Positions 9,099 through 19,190 of a stretch of DNA of 64,000 nt are shown piece after piece. Under the pieces are notes generated by a model. It did not search any database. It was given only the letters and a program-made list of their open reading frames with translations, and was not told the origin of the DNA. The stretch covers positions 238,561,475-238,625,474 of the forward strand of contig NC_066579.1 of the NCBI RefSeq assembly GCF_024323335.1, read 5' to 3'. The DNA is from Lathyrus oleraceus. Lineage: Eukaryota > Streptophyta > Magnoliopsida > Fabales > Fabaceae. How positions within the stretch are numbered: the first letter of the stretch is position 1; the number at the start of each line of letters is the position of its first letter. The position numbers and the translations under genes were made by a program.

Positions 9099-12000
9099 CT
9101 TAATCTCTAACAGAATTGCACACACTAATCATTTTCTGCAAGATCCAAAAGAAAAAATTTTAGATTCTCTCAATTTCTCACATTTTTACACTCACTTTTT
9201 GATCATTTTCATCAAGTGTTCATCAATATTGTTGCAAATTCCTGGTGTAGTCTTCATCTGCAGGTGCTTCCAAAGGACTGTTCGAAGGAATTGAGGTGAA
9301 AAGAGTGCAAGAACCATAACTGCTCAAGCTTGTTCAACCATGGAAGATTGAGAATTCAAGCATCTGGAGCTGTTTCGAGCTGTGCAAATCACTCCAACCA
9401 ATCACCATAGCAGCATACTGGATCTGTTTTTGCATTAGGAAGCTTAACATCAACGAATTCCTCCACTGTCATCAAGAAGGTGAAAATTTCGATCATCACC
9501 ATTTTCCAAATTGAGTTGTGGTTCTTGTAGAATATACCTTGTAGATCGTGCAGCACTTTATAGAATCGAAAACCGTTAAGTTTAGAGAGAGCAATCTTGA
9601 ATTTACACTTTGATGCGAAATCTTCTTTCGCTCGATCTGTGCGGTACGATAAGAATTATGAGATTTCATTGGCATATTGTTGTTGTACGTAGAGAGACGA
9701 TTCTAACGGTATGCGGTTCGTGCGATTTGGTCAAGAAATAGTCGTAACCGCATTTGGAGATGGTGAAGAACAAAGAACAATACTGGCTGCGCGAAGAGGA
9801 AGACGATTTCTGGAAATTCCTGCGTTCGATCTGTCCTGGCCTGGCTCTTTTTCAAACTTCATGTTTGCCGCTGGAATTGAACGAATCGCTGCGCGCCACC
9901 TCAATTACTTGGACGCTGCGTTTTGGCTTCAGGATTAGTTAATTACGATTGTGCCATTTCTTCCCATTAATTAATTAAATTCAGTATAAAAAACCTAAAT
10001 AATTATTTCATAAATTCACTAAAACTTCTAAAATTCATATAATCACCAATAATTATCCAAATAATTCAAGATTTTTTTTGATAATCTTCTTTTTTTCTCT
10101 ACTTTTTTATAGAATCAAAAAATAAAATGTTGCTCGGTAGAAAAATTAATTGCCATAGAATTCTTTATAATGTACACAAATTTCACATATCTCACCATTT
10201 TAATTATAAAATCACCATACATAATCCAAATGAAATGAAATTTTAGGTGTAGGTTCTTAACACTCTCCTGGAATTTTTGGCATAGGTTTTGTAATTTTTG
10301 GCCTTCTGGTTTTTGATATATGATTTATTGAACTTGTGTGTAATAAAATGTGACACAATATGATATGTTGAGTTCCCTAAATTTTTTGCCATGCTTCCCA
10401 TTGGCCTATGGCCTAAATTTTTGCATGAGACACCATTAACATGTTAACATTCAATATGATTTTTTGTGGATTTTTATAATCCATTTTCCAATTAATTTGG
10501 ATTTTTTGTTTGCTGCCTAGCATTTTAGGGCTTTACTTGTGTAACCTTTTGTATATATGTTGCCAAATCCACATCCTTAACCCTATGGACATGAAACTTG
10601 GTAGAGTAGTTCCTGACATGTGTAGCTTTCATTTGGCTTTGGTCCTACTCATTTCCCATTTAATATCACTGTTTACCATTTGATTGAAGTTAGGGTACAT
10701 TTTGTGACTTGATTTGGTTGTGTGTTTGCATGCCTTGACATGTTGAATTAATTCCCATAGTTCCACTAGTCCAAATTGCTTGAAAATTGACATGTAGCTT
10801 GTTGAATGTCCTCTGTTTAGGATATAATTTTTGTGGAATTTTCCATGCTGTTTTGATATTTTTTGTGATGTGATCTTGCTGATTGCTCATATGTGGTTTA
10901 ACATTGCTCACTTTGCCTTACATGGTGCATAAATTGAAATAGGTGCATAGTTTGGATATGGGACCAATTGGGATCCCTTTGTAATTGAAATATCTTGGTT
11001 TTGATCATGATTTACTTTCTGTTTTAGGATTTTTCCATCCTTTGGACCCTAGGCTTGGCCTAGTGGTCTTGTTACTTATGTTTGAGCTTGACTTTGACTT
11101 TTCAGGTTAAAAAGCTAATGCCTTAAGGAGGTTGATGCATATTTGAGTTGAAATCATTTGACCAATTGTTTGTTTTGTAGGTCTTGGTTCACTTGATCCT
11201 TGTGCTAGGCACATGATGTACATCATTGTTTGATTGTTGATTGATTCTTAATGTTGTTGTTTTGTTTATGTTGGGATGCTGATCATTTTTGACTGATTCC
11301 AGGTACCCTTAGTTGCTCAGTTCTCTTAAGAACTTGCATTGCTTTGCTTATAAGCAATTGGCATTGAGGTATAGAACCTTCTTCTTCATGTAGTCTGGAG
11401 ACCCGGCCCGTTATTTGGCCGGGCAAACTGTCTGAAGTCCTCCTTAAGAGGCAATGCTTGTGTATGTTTATATTTGTCCCAAGCAGGAAAAGTCCTCATT
11501 TGAGGCAATTGGTGGATCAAAGAGATAAGTAGCCTGTCTCCCACTATTCAGTGAGTCTTCTCCTTGCTCCCATTACATGGTTGTAGCATTGAGATCCAAA
11601 CCCAAGATCTATCGAGTCTAATCGGGGAAAGAGTTCCATCTTTCTGAACTCCCCCACATTCTTATATTTACATGCTCTCTCGGACCTGAGATAGAAGCAA
11701 TGAGGCACACCCCTCATATCCTTTCATCTGCTTCACCTTAGCCCCTCAATGGCAAGGTTAAGAGCGACACTTACCTCTTACAGTGGACTTTCATAGTCAA
11801 ACCCTTTTGCTTGAGCCTTATTGAATGGTTATAGCGTGTGCTACTTGAATTTATGTGATTGATTACTTGATTCATCATACATGATTACTTGATTGCCATT
11901 GTGCATTTACTACCATTGATTGCCATTGTGCATTTATCATCTTTGTTTGCCATTAGTGCATGATCATTTCTTTTGTCCTTGTGACATTGATGTTTTCCCA

Positions 12001-12980
12001 TTGAGGACAATTGTAAGTCCATATTGATTGGCTTTTGTTCCTATGACATGGAAGAGATAGAGTGTAAGACCTCATTGGTCACTCATATCTTCTTTGCTCT
12101 TTGTTTGAGCATTGTCGTTGTATGTGAGGATTCATTGTAAGTCCCTGTGATGTGGCATTTGTATTCCTAGGATCATACTGTGGAGGTTAACATAAGCCCA
12201 GATAGATTGGCAGTTGACTTCCCTGTTTTGTTTTTTTGTTGTTTTATTCTGATGGAGATTAGTGTAAGTCCATAGAGTGGCTTCTGATATCCTTAACTTG
12301 TTCTAGGAGACAGGTATAAGACCATTGAGTGGCATCCAGTATCCGCTTTTATTTACTTTCATCTGTTACCATGTTCATCTTATTGCTCATTTGTAGCCTA
12401 TTCCTAAGGACCCACTTGAATCATCTTCTATGTGATTTCAAGAGGTGGACCCTTCTAAGAAGTTTTACATTCACTCTTCCATTCCATTCATCCCATTGTG
12501 TCCTACCTTTTCACACATACTTTTAAAAACTTGAAATAAGTGTTGTGCAAACATCCTCACCTCTTTCCGAATTAGAAACTTGGACCTTAAGTCCATGATT
12601 TTTCCAAACTTCATTTTTGTAAATACTTCATTTTGAATTGACTTTAATCATACTTTGACCTTTTTGTAAATAATCCAAATAACTTCACCCATTCAAGTGA
12701 TTTTGTGGCTTTGTCCATGTTTGTTAAGTTTTCATACATTAGCTATAGGTTTGATTTACCCTAGTTGGTTGATATTAATCTCACCTATCTGTCCTTAGTA
12801 GATGAATTGTAAGTCTTCCTTGCCTATTATAGGGTTAACCCCTCTCTGGCAAGTTGAAGCTTTTCTCGCATGGTGGACTAGTTGTTATATAAGGTTGAGT
12901 TTTCTCCCATGGGTAACGTAAGACCTTTGAGCTTGTGTTTTAAAATTGAATCCACTAACTTTTGGAAATTTTTAGCCGAA

Positions 12981-13039
12981 CTACGGCGTTTTGATCCTTA
13001 CCTTTGATGGAAGGTACGTAGGCAACGGGTTCATCCGTT
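12981..13039 (+). other. Structured LTR module, element A copy
   Basis: CTACG (12981-12985) can pair with CGTAG (13017-13021), enclosing CCTTACC/GGAAGG. It is followed by hairpin AACGG/CCGTT (13024-13039). Equivalent modules are in B, E and X with different bases but similar pairing. Confidence 0.6.
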
Positions 13040-13297
13040 CGAACACAAAAATAATTAACATGTACATTCTTTCCTCATCATCCCAATCATGTTTGCACAA
13101 TATGTCAAAACAAATAAATATTTTCTTATACAACAAGTGTGAAAAGGGCTCCCTAGGAGTACCTAGGACGCATTGGGTGCCTAACACCTTCCCATTGCGT
13201 AATTTACCCCTTACCCCGATCTCTGATCTTTTTCATTAGTTTTCTACGTGTAAAACTTCTTAGGTTTTTGTTCGCTTTTTAACCAGTCCTTAGGATA

Positions 13298-13303
13298 AAT
13301 AAA
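13298..13303 (+). terminator. Poly(A) signal in element A 3' LTR
   Basis: AATAAA sits 89 bases before the LTR end, at the place where the other Tat-type LTRs also have one (B at 22275-22280). It is followed by GTGCGGTGGCGACTC. Confidence 0.7.
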
Positions 13304-13386
13304 AGTGCGGTGGCGACTCTATATTCATTGTATACTTTGCTTATGATTTAATTGATAGATCATATAGCGACGAATACACCGCTACA

Positions 13387-14783
13387 GTATGGTCTGTTGC
13401 AAGGATCACCTACAGGTCTGACCTGGATTTAAGGCAGGTTTGTGGTTGCAAGTTCATGGTTCTGATGTGTGATCCTGACTTGGTTGAAGCATGGAGCCTT
13501 GCCAATGTTTGCGTAGGTATTCTGACATGGTTCTGCAGTAGACCATGACCTGCATTGCTTCTTGTATTGGTTGTTGATTAGTTGTAGATTTATGCCTTGT
13601 TTTTCCATGTTTCTATTAAGACTTCGCTTCATGTTTTACCTTGGTTTTGTAGGCCATGTGTGCATGAAGGATGGTAGTTCATCAAGCTTGAAATTAAAAG
13701 CAACATGGAACAAGAGAAACTCAAGGGCCAAAGATCAAAAAATGGCCTTAGTATTAAAATTAGAACTTGGACTTAGGATCTTTTAGGATCGGGTTGACTT
13801 GGTCAAAGTTGACCAAAAAGTCAATTGTTGACCAAAGTCAACAATTGGTCAAAGTTCAATTTTTTGCATTTTTCCTCATGTTGTAGTGAATATGTAATGA
13901 ATGGAAATTGAAGTTATATGAAATGATACTTTGTATGGATTTTGAATGGATAAACATGACTTGAAATGAATTGTATGGATTGAAATGGAACATGATGAAA
14001 GATAATGGAGTGAATGAATACCTTATCATGACTTGAACTAGAGTAATGAGCATAATAGAATGAATCCATCAATGATCATTGACTATGAATGGACCAAAAC
14101 TACACAAATGAAACATCAAAAGATGGCACAAAATGGGCTATGACCAACACCAAGCAATGATAATGGCATGAAGTTGTATTGACCAGATGAAATGGACCTA
14201 GGCAAATCATGAACCAGGCGTGAGGGTGATACAGATGAAAGGCTATGGAATGGAAGTACATGGAAGTTGCGGGACCATGGGCTTGAACTAGAACTTATGG
14301 TCACAAACAAACATAAGATGCACATGGGGGAGCATGAGAACAATGGGGATCAAAACCAAAGAACCAACATGAATGGTCATGAACAAATGATCATTGGGTG
14401 AAGCTTGATCACACCAGAGAAACCCCACACAATAGGTGAAAGAGAATAAGATGAAGTTATGGTTAGAAGTGTCCACAAGAAAAGGGAACCCAAAATTAAG
14501 GTTTTGCTTCACCAAGAAGCCACAATTGAATCATCAATGTTAGGCACAATGTACAAGCTTCAAGAGATACCCTCATATTAGGGTTTGATTGTTAAGCCAC
14601 CTCTAGATGCAGAGAAACCTTAGCTTACACTAAGAGCAAGCACAAAACTTAGAATCCATGATACGTGTCCTCTTGTATTGGACCATGATAATGCAGATGA
14701 ATGTCTATAAGGCTATGCAAATGGTTAGGGTCAATGACTTATATGATCATTGTGAAAGGTAGGGTGAATTTTGGGGTATGACA
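13387..14783 (-). mobile_element. LTR fragment Y, cut by element A
   Basis: On the minus strand the right edge reads TGTCATACCCCAAAATTC, a typical start of legume Ty3/gypsy LTRs. It abuts a broken gag frame, so Y inserted into X. The left side is lost at the insertion point of A. There are no credible genes; short frames such as 14116-14343 are chance. It holds a dense cluster of GGTCAA/TTGACC elements (13801-13860). Confidence 0.65.
13801..13860. other. Hairpin and W-box-like cluster
   Basis: CAATTGTTGAC (13822-13832) and GTCAACAATTG (13837-13847) form a perfect 11-bp stem with a CAAA loop. GGTCAAAGTTGACC (13801-13814) is a second dyad. Several TTGAC cores, the WRKY-type binding core, occur on both strands. 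Confidence 0.6.
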
Positions 14784-15239
14784 AGTACATTGTAACATGA
14801 CTCTGATGACAGCTCAATCCTTTGTACTTTGGTAAACCTTGTACCTTAAAATTTTGAGGAAGTGCCACTTTTGGGTTTAAACACAGATCTCTGGCATCCA
14901 TGTCGAAAGCCGAGAAACCATGTATAACCCTAATCCTATCGTCTAGCAACTGATAGTCTGCTTGCCTAGTCGGACTAGCATTCAGAATAACAATATGACT
15001 AGCTGGTCGAGAAAAATCTTGAGCATATGCCTGAGTAGGCATTGACTTAGGAGCAAATAACATTTGAGGAGGATAAGAAAAACCAGGAGGAACAGTCTGA
15101 GGAACTGAATTTATAACCTGATGTAACTTCCCTCTAGTCTGAGCATTAGGAGTTAAAGGTGCCATAGTCTGCACATACTGAAGTGTAGGATTGACAGGTA
15201 CATATGGCATCATGGTAACAGATGTTACCCCAGGGTAGG
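14784..15239 (-). pseudogene. Element X gag N-terminal half, truncated by Y
   Basis: The minus-strand frame reads from about 15213 leftward. It holds a Pro/Gln-rich start, then LLDDRIRVIHGFSAFD, a DLCLNPKVALPQNFKV segment and LPKYKGLSCHQSHVTMY. This is the conserved entry of the Tat-type gag capsid domain (compare VPNVK...FKVPDFEKYRG in B). The frame stops matching at 14783, exactly where the LTR start of Y begins. Only 26 bases separate the first ATG from the LTR end of X, so primer site, leader and ORF1 have been deleted. Confidence 0.8.
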
Positions 15240-15572
15240 TGTCGCGGATGGAAAAATGACAGAGTCATCGCCATCTTTTATTTGTTCCTAAGGAACAATG
15301 AAGTGATGATAAAACCTAATAACGAAGGGTGGGAGACTAGGTTCGGGAGTCAATTAAGTAAGGGGAAAGTGTTAGGCACCTCTTTCCTCCATTGTATTCA
15401 ATAGGATCCTACTCTAGGTCTAGGGTTAGTGTGTGTTTCCATGGTGTTTGCTTGATTACTTATCAGTTATTAATCATTTACGATATTCACCATAAATATT
15501 TTATTTGAATTAATGGGAGACCCAAAAAATATTTTTTTATAACTGTACTTGCTAGAATTTACAACTCTATGC

Positions 15573-15613
15573 CTACGTACCTTCGCATTAGGCGAAGGAT
15601 CAGAGTACCGTAG
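15573..15613 (-). other. Structured LTR module, element X copy
   Basis: CTACG (15573-15577) pairs with CGTAG (15609-15613). Inside it, CCTTCGC (15580-15586) pairs perfectly with GCGAAGG (15592-15598) around a five-base loop. This is the clearest version of the module. Confidence 0.65.
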
Positions 15614-16343
15614 TTCTTCTTAAAAAAGGTTGGTTGGTTGGTTGTTTTTATCCCTTAAAAATTCTCACGCACCAGGGGCGGAGAAATGAATGATTTTAAG
15701 AAAATGCCTCAATACATTAGGGTAGAGGGCTTACAGTTTGAAGTGAGTTTAAATTGATTTTATCCCTTTATCCCTTGTAAAAAGTGGTATTTAATTTATT
15801 TAAGAAAATAAATTATGAGTCATATTAAGTATTAGACATAATCCTTTATCCCAATTTTAATCCCGATTTAACCCTTGGTAACTTTGGAGTTTTATCCCAT
15901 GTTTATCACATATCCTTATCCCATTAGATTTGAAAATATAATTTAAATTAATTCATAAAAATAAACTAAGTTAGATATAATAAGATATATCCATCATCCT
16001 GATTTTATTCCATTTTTTAACCCTTAAAACCCTAAAAATTATCCCTAATTTTATCTAGTGTTTCCTGATTTAATTAACCCTAATAATATAAATCCCTAAT
16101 TAATAAAATATGAATAGCATAATTAACAGAACTAACCCCAATTTATTTAATCAAATTAAACCTTAAACCCTAAATGAAATAATTAGATAATTATTAGTTA
16201 AATTCTAAAATTTATACATTAATTATTAAGAATGATTAAAATTGTAATTATTAATTTAATTGAAATAATAATCAAAATTAATAAAATAAATTAGCTAATT
16301 AAACCAGGGGGTACATTTTGAACAAGACTAGCAAATGTCCGGT

Positions 16344-16364
16344 GGGGGGGGGGGGGGGGGGGGG
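16344..16364 (+). repeat. Run of 21 G
   Basis: This is an uninterrupted G tract. It can form G-quadruplex DNA and its length is prone to sequencing error. Confidence 0.9.
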
Positions 16365-16705
16365 TTAATAATAATAGGCCTCTCCGAGCCCGCGTGAGAG
16401 AGAGTCCAGGTTTGACCCTCACCTGGCCTCTTGATCATGATCATGTGGGTCTAATAAGATCACATCACGGCCTTTGATCTAGATTACTAGTCAGGGTATG
16501 CCAAGCGGGTGGCTCAGATGGGAAGTTAATTGGGATGCATAGTGTTTGCACCCGCAGGAGAGCATCAGTTGACTATGATAGTCAATTGATATGGAGAGTC
16601 TCAAGAATACCACTTGGCTGGCATCTGAGAGGTCGTGGTGGGGGTATATGACCCTCAAACCTCTCAGCGCTCTCTCATTTCTTAACCATTTTTCTCTCTC
16701 TTACC

Positions 16706-16708
<3 letters not shown>

Positions 16709-16778
<70 letters not shown>
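16709..16778 (+). repeat. (CT)n microsatellite, about 35 units
   Basis: An uninterrupted CT dinucleotide repeat of about 70 bases. Ser-Leu and Arg-Glu frames across it are artefacts of the repeat. Confidence 0.95.
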
Positions 16779-16781
<3 letters not shown>

Positions 16782-17114
16782 CTCTTCCTTCTCTCTAACT
16801 CTTCTCTCTCCGACCAACCTTTCTCTTCCTTCCACCACCCTCTAAAACACCGCCTCCCTGGATTTTGGTTGATCTTCAATCGAAATCTTCAAATGTTCAT
16901 CTGCTCTTTTCCAAAACACCCTAAGCCTTCAAACCTGGGTAGCCCAGATGAATCCTAAACAACTTCTTCAATTCAGAAACCCCGCAACCAAAGAACCCTA
17001 GTTGGGTTCTCATGAACCCTAAGAACCCTAAGGGTTCTCGGAAGAATCCTATCCTTTGCCCAGATAAACCATAGGGTTCATCACATGAACCCCCTTCCAG
17101 ACTGTATGGAAATC

Positions 17115-17661
17115 TTCGGAAAAAAACCAACCTTGCATAACTTGACATGTATATCAGCCAAAGGAGTCTTCAATGAATTAACATCAGAAATCAAACACTC
17201 TTCAGGACAAACTTCTACCATGCTGATAGAAGGTCTAGCATGTTCTGGTAGAGGATTAACTTGCACATTAGGTACGACATCTCAAAACTTCAACAAACCA
17301 TTCTTAACGAGCTTTGAACTTCTGCTTTCAACGAGAAACAGGTTTCAAGATCATGCCCCTATGCTCCCTGATGAAAAGCACAATGAGCTTCATGTTTGTA
17401 CCACCATGGAAGTCGGTTTGGAACAGTTGACGAAGTTCTAGTTTTAATCAACCCATTATGCAATAAAGCTGGATACAATTATGTATAAGTCATAGGGATA
17501 TGATCAAACAGAATCTTCTTAGGACACGAGCTTGCTGATTTTGATTAGATTATTGATTTTATTGAAATTATGGTTGATAAGTCTGCACAACAAGAGTTGG
17601 ACTAACCACCAGAGTTACTGCAACAATATAAGGTTATTGTTGAGACTGGTTCTGATGATTA
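17115..17661 (-). pseudogene. Element C gag C-terminal part (left of element B)
   Basis: On the minus strand this reads into the end of gag. It has a PWWYKHE segment followed by CAFHQGA (about 17360-17420), then an ISMVEVCPEECLISDVNSL-like segment (about 17150-17230). Element B has PWWYKPE, CAFHQGAPGH and VNMVDGCPSEF in the same order. Frames are broken by several stops. The right edge is the target duplication of B, and the same gag continues at 39707. Nothing of the C protease follows to the left; the match ends near 17120. Confidence 0.8.
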
Positions 17662-17666
17662 CTTAC
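17662..17666 (+). repeat. Target site duplication of element B, left copy
   Basis: CTTAC, repeated at 39702-39706 directly after the 3' LTR. Confidence 0.95.
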
Positions 17667-19180
17667 TGTAAGGCCCCAATTTTGACCCTAAGATCCCTCA
17701 TGCAATTTCATCATATGCATTAGCATTGGGATCATACCTTGGCATCCTCCTTACCCCTCTCTCATTGGGTTTGTTTTGGGAGAGATCACCAAGCACTATG
17801 TGATTGTATCATACTTGTATATTATCATTTTACTAACCAAAATACCAAAAATATGTCTTTTGCATTTGCCTAACTCTTTTGTAAGTAGGGCATAATCCCA
17901 TTAATTTATCAAGTTCATATCTAGGGTTTGAGACCCTCATGGGAAAGAGCACAACTATGGATTGACCCACAAATGGTTATAAGCATCATATATGAGTCCC
18001 AATGATTCCTACATGTGATATTGATAAAGTATTCTTCAAGATTTTGGAGGTGATTTGCCTTGGAAACCCTAGTTTGATTGGGTATCTTGAGTAACTTCTC
18101 CAACAAGCTATCTCACCAATTGATCAAATTTCTCAATTGACACCTCAAAATTCATAATCTTATGCATATATGATCTACCATGAGCCAAGAAAGTTAAAAG
18201 AATTGAAGGTTAGCAAGTTGGTTAATGGCGGTTGGCCAGATGAATTCATTTGATCAAAACTAGGTCTTCGTAGACCCTATATCCTACAATTTTCACCATA
18301 TGAAAATGATTCCAAGATTAAAGTTACTCTAAATTACATTCCAAACAACTTTAATGTTGATACCTAGAGCTAGTTTTGCATGGAAAATCGTTTTCTATGT
18401 TGAAACATTATAGGTCATTTTGTCTAAACCCTAATTTGAAAGTCAACTTCACAAGTCCATAACTTGCTCAATTTTTATGATATGAAATATTTCCAAGTTG
18501 CAAAATAAAATTCAAGATGTATAATTCGAATTTTATGTTTGGAGTGAGAGCTAAATCAACTTTTATGATCATGTGATATAAGGATACATTATAGGTCATT
18601 TTTTACCTATACCATTGGACAAGTGATTTTTCCAAACTTCAAAAATGCATAACTCTAGCATTCTAAATCCAAATGCCATGAAATTGGTAACCATTTTGAA
18701 GGTATTTTAAATAGTTATAACTTTGATGAAGACACCTTTCTCATTTAAAGCTCACATAAAAATTTAAGCAAGGTGGAATATTGAGATATATGGATTGACA
18801 CTTAGAAAAAATTTCAACATGTTGAAATTTCCAAACTTCCACCTTCAAATTCACCATGATCCAAGTTCCAAATGAAAAAGTGTTCAACATAAAACTTGTT
18901 TCCCTTGATCTAAGCTTTCCAAAGAACCCAAGTTGATGCATTTTGGATGAAGTTTGCTAGGTCGGCGCATGGCTTTAACAGAGTTGCATCATTAGAGAAA
19001 ATCAAATGTCCAAAACTCCACATATAATTGCCTTGCCACTCAAGCCTCATTTGAACTTCAGAACTGTTGGATATGGATCAAAATGGATTGCTTCGTGGGC
19101 CTGTACACGCCCATGTAAGCTTGTGCATGAAATGACTAAATTTAGCAATTTTTCAAGTGTGCAATTATCAATCCCAAATG

Positions 19181-19190
19181 CTATAAATAC
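19181..19190 (+). promoter_or_regulatory. Putative LTR promoter TATA box, element B 5' LTR
   Basis: CTATAAATAC, conserved in the 3' LTR (36535-36544). It is a good plant TATA consensus about 1.5 kb into the LTR. Confidence 0.65.

Larger units (their letters stand above)
1..13386 (+). mobile_element. Element A: internally deleted, recent Ogre-like LTR retrotransposon (left end outside window)
   Basis: The window opens in the last 173 bases of a 5' LTR. These are followed by a tRNA-Arg-type primer site, a leader, scraps of protease, RT and integrase, a 5-kb 3' UTR, a polypurine tract and a full 5423-bp 3' LTR. Bases 1-173 match 13214-13386 without a difference, which points to recent insertion. 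The coding part is cut to about 1.3 kb: ORF1, most of gag, the protease active site, nearly all RT, both RNase H domains and the integrase core are missing. It could only have moved with proteins supplied in trans (inference). The 5-bp target duplication on the right should be GTATG (13387-13391); its partner is outside the window. Confidence 0.93.
7964..13386 (+). repeat. Element A 3' LTR (5423 bp)
   Basis: It starts TGTAAGACCCC after the polypurine tract and ends ...GCTACA, matching the end of the 5' LTR. It is related to the LTRs of B and E at both ends but differs in the middle. I see no gene: the short frames (for example 9711-9938) are unsupported. Contents: a TATA box (9089-9098), a GC hairpin (11402-11423), degenerate repeats of a GTAAGTCC...AGTGGC unit (about 11990-12345), the structured module (12981-13039), the CTAGGAGTACCTAG dyad (13153-13166) and a poly(A) signal (13298-13303). 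Confidence 0.93.
15240..17114 (-). mobile_element. Element X LTR-like sequence
   Basis: The left edge, read on the minus strand, ends ...CCGCGACA, as LTRs of this group do. Inside it are the expected 3' LTR marks: a diverged AGAGTCATCGCCA primer-site look-alike (15261-15273), the structured module (15573-15613) and AT-rich sequence. The right edge is not resolved: gag of element C begins to match near 17120, and no clean TG start or target duplication is visible. It also holds a 21-base G run and a CT microsatellite. No gene is supported. Confidence 0.55.

Noticed and set aside
9711..9938. Open frames inside the LTR of A, with normal-looking amino acid content
   Set aside because: They lie in LTR sequence, have no family match, and overlap one another in two frames.
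16591..16845. Frames rich in Ser-Leu or Arg-Glu
   Set aside because: Produced by the CT microsatellite, not by a gene.
14784..17661. One continuous minus-strand gag across X and C
   Set aside because: The N-terminal part lies downstream of the C-terminal part in reading direction, so two elements must be involved.
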